Positions 53,543-62,561 of a stretch of 64,000 nt of DNA are shown in pieces. The stretch is from positions 62,001-126,000 of the forward strand of contig JAEZQY010000017.1 in the NCBI GenBank assembly GCA_023441055.1. Direction: 5' to 3'. Position numbers and translations under genes: made by a program. The DNA is from Bacillota bacterium (GTDB lineage Bacteria; Bacillota; Bacilli; Paenibacillales; UBA4045). The notes under the pieces are model-generated. The model saw nothing but the letters and a program-made list of their open reading frames with translations, ran no database searches and was not told where the DNA came from. Positions within the stretch are counted from its first letter, which is position 1, and each line of letters begins with the position of its first letter.

Positions 53543-54532
53543 GTGAGCGCGCCTATTATCAAACTTGAGGGACTAACGAAGAAGTATAATGGGTTTACCG
53601 CAGTGAATGAATTGGATCTGGAGATTTATCCAGGTGAGATCTTCGGCTTGCTCGGCCCCAATGGCGCGGGTAAGTCGACCACCATCCTGATGATGCTCGG
53701 ACTTACTGAGCCTACCGCTGGCTCAGCGACGGTATGCGGACTTAATGCTACGCGCTATCCGATGGAGGTCAAGCGGCGAGTTGGTTACTTGCCGGATGAC
53801 GTAGGTTTCTATGAGGATCGCACCGGTCTTGAAAATCTTATCTATACAGCTAGATTGAACGGCGTTTCTGAGCAAGAGGCCCAGACACGGGCATCCGAGC
53901 TGCTGCAGCGCGTCGGCCTCAGCGAGGCTGTTCACAAGAAAACTGGGGCTTATTCACGCGGTATGCGCCAGCGACTCGGACTTGCGGATGTGCTGATTAA
54001 GCGACCTGAGGTCATTATTCTCGATGAACCGACATTGGGGATCGATCCAGAGGGCGTCCGCGAGCTGCTGGAGCTCATTCATCGGCTCAGCAGAGAGGAA
54101 GGTATCACGGTGCTGATCTCCTCCCATCACCTTCATCAGATGCAGCAGATCTGCGACCGCGTCGGTCTGTTCGTGAAGGGCAAGCTGCTCGCAGATGGTG
54201 ACATTGCTACACTGGCGAAGAAACTATTCATCGAAGAATTTATTACGATCGAGCTCGGCTTTACAAGTGAACAATCGACGGATGTGGATTCTATAATTGC
54301 GAAGCTGCGAGCGCTGCCCGAAGTCATGCGCATCGACTATGAGAATGGCCTGCTGGCTATTGGCTGCTCGCGCGACATCTCCGGCGAGCTGGCAAGAACA
54401 GTGATCGAATCCGGCGGCGTACTCACCCATATGATGAAGCGCGAGCTCGGTTTAGATGAGATTTATCATCGATATTTCGAAGGAGGCGATGACCATGCAG
54501 GCGATGACCATGCAGGCGCTGCTCAAGCTTAA
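53543..54532 (+). CDS. ABC transporter ATP-binding protein
   Basis: 329 residues. Walker A GPNGAGKST, signature YSRGMRQRLGLA, Walker B VIILDEPTLGID and the switch His in ISSHHLHQ are all intact, so it is an active DrrA/CcmA-like ATPase of an ABC-2 type exporter. The C-terminal 100 residues form the usual accessory domain. Ends GDDHAGDDHAGAAQA, a repeat produced by a 15-base duplication where it overlaps the permease start. Confidence 0.95.
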   Translation: MSAPIIKLEGLTKKYNGFTAVNELDLEIYPGEIFGLLGPNGAGKSTTILMMLGLTEPTAGSATVCGLNATRYPMEVKRRVGYLPDDVGFYEDRTGLENLIYTARLNGVSEQEAQTRASELLQRVGLSEAVHKKTGAYSRGMRQRLGLADVLIKRPEVIILDEPTLGIDPEGVRELLELIHRLSREEGITVLISSHHLHQMQQICDRVGLFVKGKLLADGDIATLAKKLFIEEFITIELGFTSEQSTDVDSIIAKLRALPEVMRIDYENGLLAIGCSRDISGELARTVIESGGVLTHMMKRELGLDEIYHRYFEGGDDHAGDDHAGAAQA

Positions 54533-55526
54533 GGGCCTGTTCAGCGGAAGCAAGCAAGCGGCCGCCGCGCCCAGACATCCACTGCGGGTCATGATCGAGA
54601 AGGAAATCGCTGATCAGGTGAAGAGCTGGCGGTTTATGATCCTGCTGGCGCTTATGGCATTGACCTGTATGGGATCGCTCTATTCCGCGATCCAGGCAAT
54701 CAGCGCAGCCGATCCAACGAGCGCGGAATTGAAGGATTTCGTCTTCCTGCGGCTGTTCACGCTGTCAGACGGCTCGCTGCCATCGTTCATCACCTTTGTT
54801 GGCTTCCTGGGACCACTGCTCGGACTAGGCCTTGGCTTCGACGCAATTAATTCCGAGCGCAATAAGGGCACACTCAGCCGACTGATGTCCCAGCCCATTC
54901 ACCGTGATTACATTATAACGGCTAAGTTCATCAGCTCGCTGACTGTCATTGCAGCCATGTTCTTCGCGCTGGGCTTCCTCGTGATGGGTATCGGACTCAT
55001 TCGCATCGGAATACCGCCTACGCCGGAGGAATTCCTGCGAATGGTCAGTTATATGGCGCTGACCGTCGTCTATGTCGCCTTCTGGCTGAATCTGTCCATT
55101 GTCTTCTCAGTTCGGCTCAGACAACCGGCCACCTCGGCATTGTCGAGCATCGCCATCTGGATCTTCTTCGCGGTATTCTATGGGCTGATCGTTAACCTGC
55201 TGGGCAATGTTCTGTCACCTGGCGTTAATGCGACATCCGCGGACTATGCCAACTACCAGAAGCTGATGCTATTCCTGCAGCGACTGTCGCCGGACCATCT
55301 GTTCAGCGAGGCAACCTCGACGCTGCTGGTTCCCTCAGTCCGTACAGTCGGTCTAGTCTCCCAGGAGCAGATGGCCCAGCTCTTACTCTCGCTGGATGCA
55401 CCGCTCTCGCTCGGACAGAGCCTGCTGCTCGTATGGCCGCAGGTGACCTGTCTGATCGCAGGCGCAGCGATCTGCTTCGCCATCTCCTATCGCCTCTTCA
55501 TGCGTCAGGAGATTCGCTCCAGATAA
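54495..55526 (+). CDS. ABC-2 type transporter permease
   Basis: 343 residues, six predicted membrane segments with a long first loop, NosY-like. I chose ATG 54495, eight bases after AAGGAGG; neighbouring in-frame ATGs (54489, 54504, 54510) are worse placed. Overlaps the ATPase gene by 38 bases. With the NEW3 protein it forms a complete exporter or membrane-remodelling unit; cargo unknown. Confidence 0.9.
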   Translation: MQAMTMQALLKLKGLFSGSKQAAAAPRHPLRVMIEKEIADQVKSWRFMILLALMALTCMGSLYSAIQAISAADPTSAELKDFVFLRLFTLSDGSLPSFITFVGFLGPLLGLGLGFDAINSERNKGTLSRLMSQPIHRDYIITAKFISSLTVIAAMFFALGFLVMGIGLIRIGIPPTPEEFLRMVSYMALTVVYVAFWLNLSIVFSVRLRQPATSALSSIAIWIFFAVFYGLIVNLLGNVLSPGVNATSADYANYQKLMLFLQRLSPDHLFSEATSTLLVPSVRTVGLVSQEQMAQLLLSLDAPLSLGQSLLLVWPQVTCLIAGAAICFAISYRLFMRQEIRSR

Positions 55527-55613
55527 TTAGTGCATTCGGACGGGTATTGCGCCAGCCGAAGAGACATGCTAGCCTTAACACTAGCAGCTATAAGGAGAGG
55601 ACCGTACCCGTCT

Positions 55614-56498
55614 ATGAACAAGAACCATTCCAACATCTATAAAGTGAAGCAGCCGGGCGAACTGCTCGCCTTCCTGATCGAGCATATGCCTCGTCTGAGC
55701 CGCAATGCCGTTAAGGCTATATTGAGCCGTGGCGAGGTCACTTTGGACGGCAGAACCGTAACGGCCTATAACACACTGCTCCAGCAAGGTCAGACGGTAG
55801 CCATACTGCCCAAGGGACAGCTGGCGGCGAAGGCCGCGCTCATTGGGCTGACCATTCTATATGAGGACGATGACATTCTGGTCATAGCGAAGGAAGCCGG
55901 CTTGCTGTCCATCGCCTCCGCTAAGGAAACCGAGGCAACGGCGTATCGACAGCTAAGCGAGCATGTCCGCCGCGACAATCCGCGCAGCCGCATCTTCATT
56001 GTGCACCGGCTTGATCGGGACACCTCGGGGGTCATGATGTTCGCCAAGAGCGAGAAGGTTCAGCAGCAGTTGCAGAACACCTGGCACGAACGCGTGAGCG
56101 AGCGCACCTACATCGCCTTGGTTGAAGGGCAAGTGAAGCGGAGCGAAGGTGTAATCGAGTCATGGCTCAAGGAGAACAAGGCACTCAAGATGTATTCCAG
56201 CCGCTATCCGAATGACGGACAGCATGCGATTACCCATTACAAGCTGCTGCAAGCTTGTCGTGACTACTCCCTGCTGGAAGTAGAGCTTGAAACCGGCCGC
56301 AAAAATCAAATCCGCGTGCATATGCAAGACCTCGGCCATCCGGTCGCCGGCGATAAGAAGTACGGCGCGAAGTCCAATCCGATTGGCAGGCTCGGCCTGC
56401 ACGCCAAGACACTCGCCTTCCAGCACCCGTCGAGCGGAGAGCCAATGCGTTTCGAAGCGCCGGCACCGAAGCTGTTTATGCGTCCGTTTAATAGATAG
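55614..56498 (+). CDS. RluA-family pseudouridine synthase
   Basis: 294 residues: an N-terminal S4-like RNA-binding domain (RLSRNAVKAILSRGEVTLDG) and the catalytic domain with aspartate in HRLDRDTSGVMMFAK near residue 145, plus KNQIRVHMQDLGHPVAGD. It isomerises uridine in rRNA or tRNA; the exact target cannot be told. ATG 55614 is about 14 bases from GGAGAGG, a long spacing, but no other start fits. Follows the transporter genes by 87 bases. Confidence 0.92.
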   Translation: MNKNHSNIYKVKQPGELLAFLIEHMPRLSRNAVKAILSRGEVTLDGRTVTAYNTLLQQGQTVAILPKGQLAAKAALIGLTILYEDDDILVIAKEAGLLSIASAKETEATAYRQLSEHVRRDNPRSRIFIVHRLDRDTSGVMMFAKSEKVQQQLQNTWHERVSERTYIALVEGQVKRSEGVIESWLKENKALKMYSSRYPNDGQHAITHYKLLQACRDYSLLEVELETGRKNQIRVHMQDLGHPVAGDKKYGAKSNPIGRLGLHAKTLAFQHPSSGEPMRFEAPAPKLFMRPFNR

Positions 56499-56528
56499 AA
56501 ATTACTGAATGAGCAGATGTTGCGGCAC

Positions 56529-56570
56529 GCCCCTCCCCCTCCCTCCAATAGACGGACGGGGAGCTTTTCT
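56529..56570 (+). terminator. Terminator after the pseudouridine synthase gene
   Basis: CTCCCC ... GGGGAG stem followed by CTTTTCTATT. Inner pairing is loose. Confidence 0.55.
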
Positions 56571-56578
56571 ATTCCTGC

Positions 56579-57139
56579 TTACTGTCCCACATAACCGCCA
56601 ACTATCTCACTAAGCTCAGCCAGCGTCTTCTTCAATTCGATATTCTGCACGACATGCTCGCACTCCTTGCGGTACGTCACTTCCTCCGTATAATGGTCCA
56701 GATAATGCTGCAGCACATCGTACGCCATCCCCTTCGACTCCAGCCGCTCTCGGACTGTCTGCTTGTCCACATAGATGAACAATCGCACTACCCGATCTCC
56801 ATACCGGCGCTTGAACTCCGCCGCTCCCTCTCGATTCAGGATGAGATAGACATGCTGATCACCGCTCAAGGCTACATCAAGATCGCGCTCCCTAACGCCG
56901 TATCTTTCCCGATCAATCGTAACGATCTGCAGAAACTGTCCGTTGCTCGCCTCTTCCTCGAATGCCTCATGGTTCAAATAATGATAATCCTGCTGAACGC
57001 TCTTCACGCTATGCCTCGGCTGCCTAGTTGTGCATGAGATAACATGTGCTAGATTAAACCTCTCGCCGATCACATGCGCGATCGTCTTCCGCCCAGAGCC
57101 GCTGGTACCTGTGAATACAAACAGAATCGGTTGATCCAT
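56579..57139 (-). CDS. Guanylate-kinase-like protein with altered P-loop
   Basis: 186 residues with the guanylate kinase layout (FVFTGTSGSGRKTIAHVIG at the start, SCTTRQPR in the GMP-binding region, YGVRERDLD, ILNREGAAEFKRRYGD). The P-loop reads GTSGSGRKT where the family has GxSGxGKGT: the Lys that contacts phosphate is Arg17, and Lys18 follows. Catalysis is thus uncertain; a binding-only or altered-specificity role, as in the GK domains of scaffold proteins, is possible. Start ATG 57139 follows GGGAGGG. Confidence 0.82.
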   Translation of the reverse strand: MDQPILFVFTGTSGSGRKTIAHVIGERFNLAHVISCTTRQPRHSVKSVQQDYHYLNHEAFEEEASNGQFLQIVTIDRERYGVRERDLDVALSGDQHVYLILNREGAAEFKRRYGDRVVRLFIYVDKQTVRERLESKGMAYDVLQHYLDHYTEEVTYRKECEHVVQNIELKKTLAELSEIVGGYVGQ

Positions 57140-57321
57140 ATCCAGCCCTCCCATCCCGATATACTAATTATATCGACAGATTAGGCGGGAATACTGACCC
57201 TTTGTTAGATATGCCCAAAAGCGCATGATATAGACCTATACCCAAGCAATAATACAAGGCGAACGTAGACTATAAGTGGCAAGGATACAGTCACCACCCC
57301 ACAAGGAAGGGAGGGGACCAG

Positions 57322-57468
57322 ATGGGTGTATACGCAGGCGGCTGCGGCCAAGCAGCGCCAGTCGCACAGGGCTGCAACGCCGGTTACGGCGGCTTTACAA
57401 CAACAGGAGTAATCCTCGTGCTATTCATTCTGCTCGTAATCGTTTCACAAGCAGGCTTCCTCATTTAA
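57322..57468 (+). CDS. YjcZ-family sporulation peptide
   Basis: 48 residues, Gly/Ala/Cys-rich N terminus (MGVYAGGCGQAAPVAQGCNA) then one hydrophobic helix (TTTGVILVLFILLVIVSQAG), the standard YjcZ/YtjA-like small sporulation protein pattern. GGAGGGG ribosome site six bases upstream. Probably a membrane or spore-coat associated peptide made late in sporulation. Confidence 0.85.
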   Translation: MGVYAGGCGQAAPVAQGCNAGYGGFTTTGVILVLFILLVIVSQAGFLI

Positions 57469-57555
57469 TTATTTTGCAATCGACATTTTACACCTCTTGT
57501 CTATCTTCCATCTATCGCCTAAAATGATACTAAACGTATCAAAGGAGGTGTTAGT

Positions 57556-57867
57556 ATGAGTGAACAAGAGGAGATCCAATTCGAAGAGCAAATTGCTGAG
57601 GATGCTGCTGAAGAAGTAGTCGAAGAGATTGCTGAGGAAGCAGAGGAAGTTAGCGATGACGCCGCTGAAGAGGCATCCGATGATGCAGCTGAAGAAGCTG
57701 CTGAGGAAGCTGCTGAAGAAGCTGAAGAAGCTGAAGAAGCTGCTGAGGAAGCTGAAGAAGTGGTCGCTGAAGAGGCAGAGGAAGTCACTGAGGATGCCAG
57801 CGAAGAAATCGTTGATGAAGCGATTGAAGCGGCGGCAGACGAGTCGCCCGATAGTGAATCGGCCTAA
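57556..57867 (+). CDS. Hyper-acidic Glu/Ala repeat protein
   Basis: 103 residues almost wholly of E, A, D and V in short imperfect repeats (AEEAAEEAEE), no aromatic residue but one Phe and no basic residue. Predicted long helix or coiled coil with a very low pI. AAAGGAGG seven bases before the ATG and a strong terminator behind show a real transcription unit. Function unknown; the composition could suit cation or polyamine binding, or a DNA or spore-protein mimic. Confidence 0.75.
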   Translation: MSEQEEIQFEEQIAEDAAEEVVEEIAEEAEEVSDDAAEEASDDAAEEAAEEAAEEAEEAEEAAEEAEEVVAEEAEEVTEDASEEIVDEAIEAAADESPDSESA

Positions 57868-57883
57868 TCTATGAAGATTATAG

Positions 57884-57919
57884 AATAACCCCCTTTAGCA
57901 TGCAGAGGGGGTTATTTCA
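57884..57919. terminator. Terminator after the acidic protein gene
   Basis: AATAACCCCC / GGGGGTTATT perfect 10-bp stem with inner CTTT-AG pairing and a T-run on the plus side. It lies between convergent genes. Confidence 0.88.
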
Positions 57920-57923
57920 TTCA

Positions 57924-58571
57924 TTATAATTGACCTGACCACTCTTGGTGGAACCGTTCTAGATACTGCTCCATGAACCGATGTCGCTCTTCGGCCAGAC
58001 GCCGTCCATGCGCGGTGTTCATCAGCTCCTTTAATTTGAGCAGCTTCTCATGGAAGTGATTAATGGCTGTATCGTTACCGCTGCGGTATTCTGCTTGCGT
58101 CATCGCTTCTCGCGGTAGAATCGCCGGATCATGGATCGGTCTGCCCTTAGCACCCGAATATGCGAATACACGAGAGATGCCAACAGCCCCGATCGCGTCC
58201 AATCGATCCGCATCCTGGACCACTCTGCCCTCTAATGTCCGCATAGGAGGACGTGACCCGCCCTTGAAGGACATCGCAGCTATGATCGCTATGACGTGCT
58301 CCGTCTGGGCATCTGACACGCCGTGCTGCGTCAGCCATGATCGGATCTCTCGCAGTCCTTGCTCCTCATCGCCAACCAGCTTCTCATCTGCGACATCATG
58401 CAAGAGCGCAGCGAGCTCGCAGATGAATGCATCTGCGAGCTCCTCTCTGGCGATCGTGAGCGCAGTCGCTCGCACGCGCATGATATGCCACCAATCATGT
58501 CCGCTGAAATCATGTGCCAGCTTGGCTTGCACGAATTGCTCTGCTTCACGAATAAGCGCCGCCTGATTCAT
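57924..58571 (-). CDS. HD-domain phosphohydrolase, YedJ type
   Basis: 215 residues. Metal residues follow the HD pattern: His in HDWWHIMRVR near residue 27, HD in AALLHDVADEKL near 57, and Asp in VVQDADRLDAIG near 121. Likely a cytosolic nucleotide or phosphate-ester hydrolase; substrate unknown. One base separates it from the SPFH gene, so it is the third gene of NfeD-SPFH-HD. Confidence 0.9.
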   Translation of the reverse strand: MNQAALIREAEQFVQAKLAHDFSGHDWWHIMRVRATALTIAREELADAFICELAALLHDVADEKLVGDEEQGLREIRSWLTQHGVSDAQTEHVIAIIAAMSFKGGSRPPMRTLEGRVVQDADRLDAIGAVGISRVFAYSGAKGRPIHDPAILPREAMTQAEYRSGNDTAINHFHEKLLKLKELMNTAHGRRLAEERHRFMEQYLERFHQEWSGQL

Positions 58572-58572
58572 C

Positions 58573-59505
58573 TTATTTCTTCGCCTTCAGCACGTCAGCC
58601 ATTGCACCTAAAGCACCTAATGTATCGATTGCACTGGACGGGATGAACACCTTATTCGCCTCGCCATTGGCAATATCCTTGAGGGCTTCGAATGACTTGT
58701 AGGTCAGAACATTCTCATCTAATCCAGCGATCTTAATTTGCTCAATCCGATTCCGCTCTGCCTGCGCAACCAATTCAATCGCCTTTGCTTCACCGGCTGC
58801 TTCAAGCTCCTGCGCTTGCTTGAAGCCCTCCGCTTCGCGAATCCGCGCTTCCTTGTCACCCTCTGCCTTCAGGATCGCGCTCTGACGCTGACCTTCAGCT
58901 CGCAGAATCATATCCTGCTTGGCCGCTTCAGCCTCGAGAATGATTGCGCGGCGAGAACGCTCTGCCTTCATCTGCTTATCCATCGCTTCTTGGATATCAA
59001 GCGGAGGCTTAATGTCGACTACCTCGACCCGCTCGATCCGTACGCCCCACTTCTCAGTCGCTTCATCGAGCGCGACACGGATGTCGGAGGAGATCTTCTC
59101 ACGGCCTGATAACGTCTCATCGAGCTCCAGCTTACCGATGATCTGACGGAGCGTTGCAGTCGTAATATTACGAACCCCTGTCACATAATCCCCGATACCG
59201 TATGTTGCTTGCTCAGCATTGATGACTTGATAGAAGATAATCGTATCGATCTGCACTTGTACATTATCCTTCGTAATGACCGTCTGCGGCGGAACATTCG
59301 CCTGCTGAATCCGCAGGTCATGATAGCGCCGAACCTGGTCCACGACCGGGATAACGATATTCAGACCAGCTGTTAGAAGCTTGTGGAATTTCCCCAGCCG
59401 CTCCACGACGCCAACCTCTTGCTGTGGAATGATTTTAACGGATAAGGCTACTACGACAATGATCAGTACCAGCAATACGATTAAGAAAATTATTAATGGG
59501 CCCAT
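58573..59505 (-). CDS. SPFH/band 7 membrane protein (stomatin-like)
   Basis: 310 residues: one N-terminal membrane segment (IIFLIVLLVLIIVVVALSV), the SPFH domain (GVVERLGKFHKLLTAG ... ), and a long Glu/Ala/Lys-rich coiled coil (about 185-260). Such proteins form oligomeric membrane rings and organise microdomains. Its partner NfeD is encoded seven bases upstream. Confidence 0.93.
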   Translation of the reverse strand: MGPLIIFLIVLLVLIIVVVALSVKIIPQQEVGVVERLGKFHKLLTAGLNIVIPVVDQVRRYHDLRIQQANVPPQTVITKDNVQVQIDTIIFYQVINAEQATYGIGDYVTGVRNITTATLRQIIGKLELDETLSGREKISSDIRVALDEATEKWGVRIERVEVVDIKPPLDIQEAMDKQMKAERSRRAIILEAEAAKQDMILRAEGQRQSAILKAEGDKEARIREAEGFKQAQELEAAGEAKAIELVAQAERNRIEQIKIAGLDENVLTYKSFEALKDIANGEANKVFIPSSAIDTLGALGAMADVLKAKK

Positions 59506-59512
59506 GCTCTAA

Positions 59513-59944
59513 TCAAACTCCTCTCGACTTGGATACATGCATAACGGTTGTTCCACGCTGCTCTACGATCACTCGCTCACCCTTGGCTATTGGCGAGTCC
59601 GCCGTAGCGCTCCACGTTTCCGTACCTACCTTTACAATACCCATTGCCCCTGCTTCAATATCCTCTACTACTTCACCCTCCCGGCCGACTAAATCGTCGA
59701 TCGGATCCTGAAACCCGCGCTTCCCTTGAATTCTGCTCGTAAGCGGTTTCGTGGTGAAGGTTAACACTACCGCGATGAAGCCTGCAACAATGATTTGCAG
59801 CAGCCAAGCATCGGGTGCAATTGCCGCAACAATCGTCCCTCCGATCGCGCCAATGCCAAGCCATAACAAGTAGAAGGTAAACGTCGTCATCTCGGCAATC
59901 AAGAGCACTACTGCAATGATCAGCCAGATTAACCATATCGCCAT
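59513..59944 (-). CDS. NfeD-family membrane protein (short form)
   Basis: 143 residues: three membrane segments in the first 75 residues and a C-terminal OB-fold (DLVGREGEVVEDIEAGAMG ... GERVIVEQRGTTVMHV). Lacks the N-terminal protease domain of long NfeD. Start ATG 59944 follows GGAGGTG by eight bases. Operon with its usual SPFH partner. Confidence 0.92.
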   Translation of the reverse strand: MAIWLIWLIIAVVLLIAEMTTFTFYLLWLGIGAIGGTIVAAIAPDAWLLQIIVAGFIAVVLTFTTKPLTSRIQGKRGFQDPIDDLVGREGEVVEDIEAGAMGIVKVGTETWSATADSPIAKGERVIVEQRGTTVMHVSKSRGV

Positions 59945-60104
59945 CTTCTGCACCTCCAGAATCATCATATCGTTTAATACGCAGGAATAGAAGATAAAGA
60001 TTCAACTGTAACGTTCAGCGCACGCTAATAACGCCTACTTCTAGTATACTATGAATAAGCGGATAGGGAATAAGTATTTAATCGGCCAAAATACACCAAC
60101 ACGT

Positions 60105-60740
60105 CTAGGTCATCGGATGCGTGACATAGCGCTGCTCCCCCAACGAAATTGGACACTTTCCTTGAGTAAGGTCAGTCATATGCGCGATCCATCCCTCAGC
60201 CTCGACGGCCAGTGGCAGACAGATCACCGTCACCTTATCGGTGAACTGTGTGTCCTTGATCATCGTGCCTGACTGGCGGAGCTCATGTTCGATCTTGCCA
60301 TGCCATGTGTAATCCGCTTCAATGTGCACCTCCTGATGCAGCTTCCGCAGTACAGGCTCTGCCGCGTCAAGCCCGGCCACCGCGCCTTCCGTATAGGCAC
60401 CTACCAATCCGCCCGCACCCAGCAGCACACCGCCAAAATAGCGCGTCACCACCACAGCCACATTCTTCAGCTCGCGCTTCTTAATGACCTCAAGAATCGG
60501 CTTGCCCGCTGTACCACTAGGCTCCCCATCATCGGACTGCTTCTGAAACTGATCGCGATCGCCCACCATATAGGCATAGCAATTATGTGTCGCCTGCGCA
60601 TGCTTCTTCTTGATCTCTTCGACGAAGCTGATCGCTTCCTCCTCCGTCTCTACCGGTGCCGCATGCCCGATAAACCGGGAGCGCTTGATTACGATTTCCG
60701 CCATACCTCTTTGACGAACTGTCGCATAGCTGTCCAGCAT
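60105..60740 (-). CDS. YigZ/IMPACT-family protein
   Basis: 211 residues with the conserved block DDGEPSGTAGKPILEVI followed by VVVTRYFGGVLLGAGGLV, diagnostic of YigZ. Cytosolic; the family is related to the translation-control factor IMPACT but its bacterial role is unclear. Single gene after pgi on the same strand. Confidence 0.92.
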   Translation of the reverse strand: MLDSYATVRQRGMAEIVIKRSRFIGHAAPVETEEEAISFVEEIKKKHAQATHNCYAYMVGDRDQFQKQSDDGEPSGTAGKPILEVIKKRELKNVAVVVTRYFGGVLLGAGGLVGAYTEGAVAGLDAAEPVLRKLHQEVHIEADYTWHGKIEHELRQSGTMIKDTQFTDKVTVICLPLAVEAEGWIAHMTDLTQGKCPISLGEQRYVTHPMT

Positions 60741-61020
60741 GCTTTATCCCTCCCATACAAGTTTCCATGACATCTCCAACCACTCCTGCATATCAGTCAA
60801 CCTCTCTCGCATTCCAGTTAAACGGCGCTGCCGTCCTCCAAGTTTGCGTAGCAAACTACTTCGTAAGTAAGGATGTTTCCGTTCAGCGTCGATATATAAA
60901 GGAGCGATCCGCTATGTGGCGAACCGCTCCTTCCCTCCTGCCATATGCCTCGCAGACGCTATCCCTCACGCTCGCCTGTTCGTCCAGTCTTGCCCTGTCA
61001 CGCCGCGGCTTAACTGACTC
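60741..61020. other. Intergenic region between YigZ and pgi
   Basis: 280 bases with no gene. It contains the pgi terminator and two abutting small perfect palindromes, AGTTTGC-GTA-GCAAACT (60841-60857) and TACTT-CGT-AAGTA (60857-60869), about 100-115 bases upstream of the YigZ start. These could be a regulator site or a short leader structure. Confidence 0.5.
60899..60932 (-). terminator. Terminator of pgi
   Basis: AAGGAGCG / CGCTCCTT stem with a partly paired 18-base loop, then TATATATC on the minus strand, about 90 bases past the pgi stop. Confidence 0.65.
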
Positions 61021-62370
61021 CTACAGACGGCTCTCCAGCTCCGCCTTTTCCTTCTCGAAGCCTGGCTTGCCAAGCAATGCGAACATGTTCTTCTTGTAAG
61101 CCTCTACGCCCGGCTGATCGAATGGATTCACGCCAAGCAGATAGCCGCTGATACCGCACGCCTTCTCGAAGAAGTACACCATGTAACCGAACCAATAAGG
61201 GCTGACCTCCGGAATCGTCACGATCAGATTCGGCACGCCGCCATCCGTATGCGCAAGCAGTGTGCCCTGGAACGCCTTCTTGTTCACGAAGTCCATCGTC
61301 TGACCGGCGAGGAAATTAAGTCCGTCGAGATCCGCTGGATCGCGCTCGATCGTGATCTCTTCCTTGGGCTTGTCTACCTGAATAACCGTTTCGAAAATAT
61401 TGCGCGTCCCCTCCTGGATAAACTGACCCATCGAGTGCAGATCCGTCGAGAAGTTGACCGACGCCGGGTAGATCCCCTTGTTGTCCTTGCCCTCGCTCTC
61501 TCCGTAGAGCTGCTTCCACCATTCAGAGAAGTAGTGCAGGGTTGGCTCATAATTCACCAGAATTTCGGTCGTCTTGCCCTTGCGGTACAGTGCATTACGC
61601 ACTGCAGCGTATTGATAGCTGGCATTGCTCGCCAGATCTTCGTTGGCGTATTCCTTAGACGCATCGGCAGCGCCGAGCATCATCTGTTCGATGTCGATGC
61701 CAGCCACTGCGATCGGCAGCAAGCCGACAGCGGTCAGCACGGAGTAACGTCCGCCTACATCATCCGGGATAATGAAGGATTCGTAGCCTTCCTCGCTGGC
61801 CAGCTTCTTCAAAGCGCCGCGCGCCTGATCCGTTGTCGCATAGATGCGGGACTTGGCCGCTTCCTTACCGTACTTCTTCTCCAGTTCGTCCTTCAGAATG
61901 CGGAATGCGACAGCAGGCTCGGTCGTTGTACCGGACTTGGAGATCACATTCAGTGAGAAGTCCTTGCCTTCAAGCAGCTGCAGCAGGTGGGCCATGTAGG
62001 TGGAGCTGATATTGTTACCCGCGAACACTACGATCGGAGTGCCGCGCTGCTCCTTACTAAGCAGGTTATAGAATGTATGTGAGAGCATCTCGATCGCTGC
62101 GCGAGCACCGAGATAAGATCCGCCGATGCCGATCACGACGAGAATATCCGAGTCACTCCGAATCTTCTTCGCAGCCGATTGAATACGAGCGAACTCTTCC
62201 TTGTCATAATTAACGGGCAGGTCGATCCAGCCCAGATAGTCGGATCCAGCGCCTGTTCCCTCATGCAGCTGCTGATGCGCCAAGCGCACAGGCCCCTTCA
62301 GATAATCCACTTCATGCTGTCCGACAAATTCAAGCGCCTTGCTGTAATCGAATTGCAGTTGTCCACTCAT
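61021..62370 (-). CDS. pgi: Glucose-6-phosphate isomerase
   Basis: Interconverts glucose-6-P and fructose-6-P. 449 residues, the short Bacillus-type enzyme. Signatures: VIGIGGSYLGARAAIEML near residue 77, VISKSGTTTEPAVAFR near 138, and the C-terminal FDQPGVEAYKKNMFALLG with the catalytic Lys. Single gene with GGGAGG in front. Confidence 0.97.
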   Translation of the reverse strand: MSGQLQFDYSKALEFVGQHEVDYLKGPVRLAHQQLHEGTGAGSDYLGWIDLPVNYDKEEFARIQSAAKKIRSDSDILVVIGIGGSYLGARAAIEMLSHTFYNLLSKEQRGTPIVVFAGNNISSTYMAHLLQLLEGKDFSLNVISKSGTTTEPAVAFRILKDELEKKYGKEAAKSRIYATTDQARGALKKLASEEGYESFIIPDDVGGRYSVLTAVGLLPIAVAGIDIEQMMLGAADASKEYANEDLASNASYQYAAVRNALYRKGKTTEILVNYEPTLHYFSEWWKQLYGESEGKDNKGIYPASVNFSTDLHSMGQFIQEGTRNIFETVIQVDKPKEEITIERDPADLDGLNFLAGQTMDFVNKKAFQGTLLAHTDGGVPNLIVTIPEVSPYWFGYMVYFFEKACGISGYLLGVNPFDQPGVEAYKKNMFALLGKPGFEKEKAELESRL

Positions 62371-62501
62371 GAATAATATGGCCTCCCTAATCTAATATGT
62401 ACTTCCACTCTCTGTCTACATCATTGTTTTCCTACTTATTAAATTAGCATACTTTCCATTCGCAGGCAAAGCTATGACCGAATTCATATCATTCGCAGTT
62501 G

Positions 62502-62530
62502 TTCACACAGTGAATCGGACATGCTACAAT
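62502..62530 (+). promoter_or_regulatory. Promoter of the dehydrogenase-PilZ fusion
   Basis: TTCACA (62502-62507), 17 bases, TACAAT (62525-62530) with an extended -10 TG. Confidence 0.65.
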
Positions 62531-62561
62531 GAGAATAACGAAATGACTGGGAGGACTTGGC

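Noticed and set aside
57519..57788. Serine/alanine-rich open frame on the minus strand
   Set aside because: Antisense of the Glu/Ala repeat gene; GAA/GCT repeats read backwards give Ser/Ala codons.
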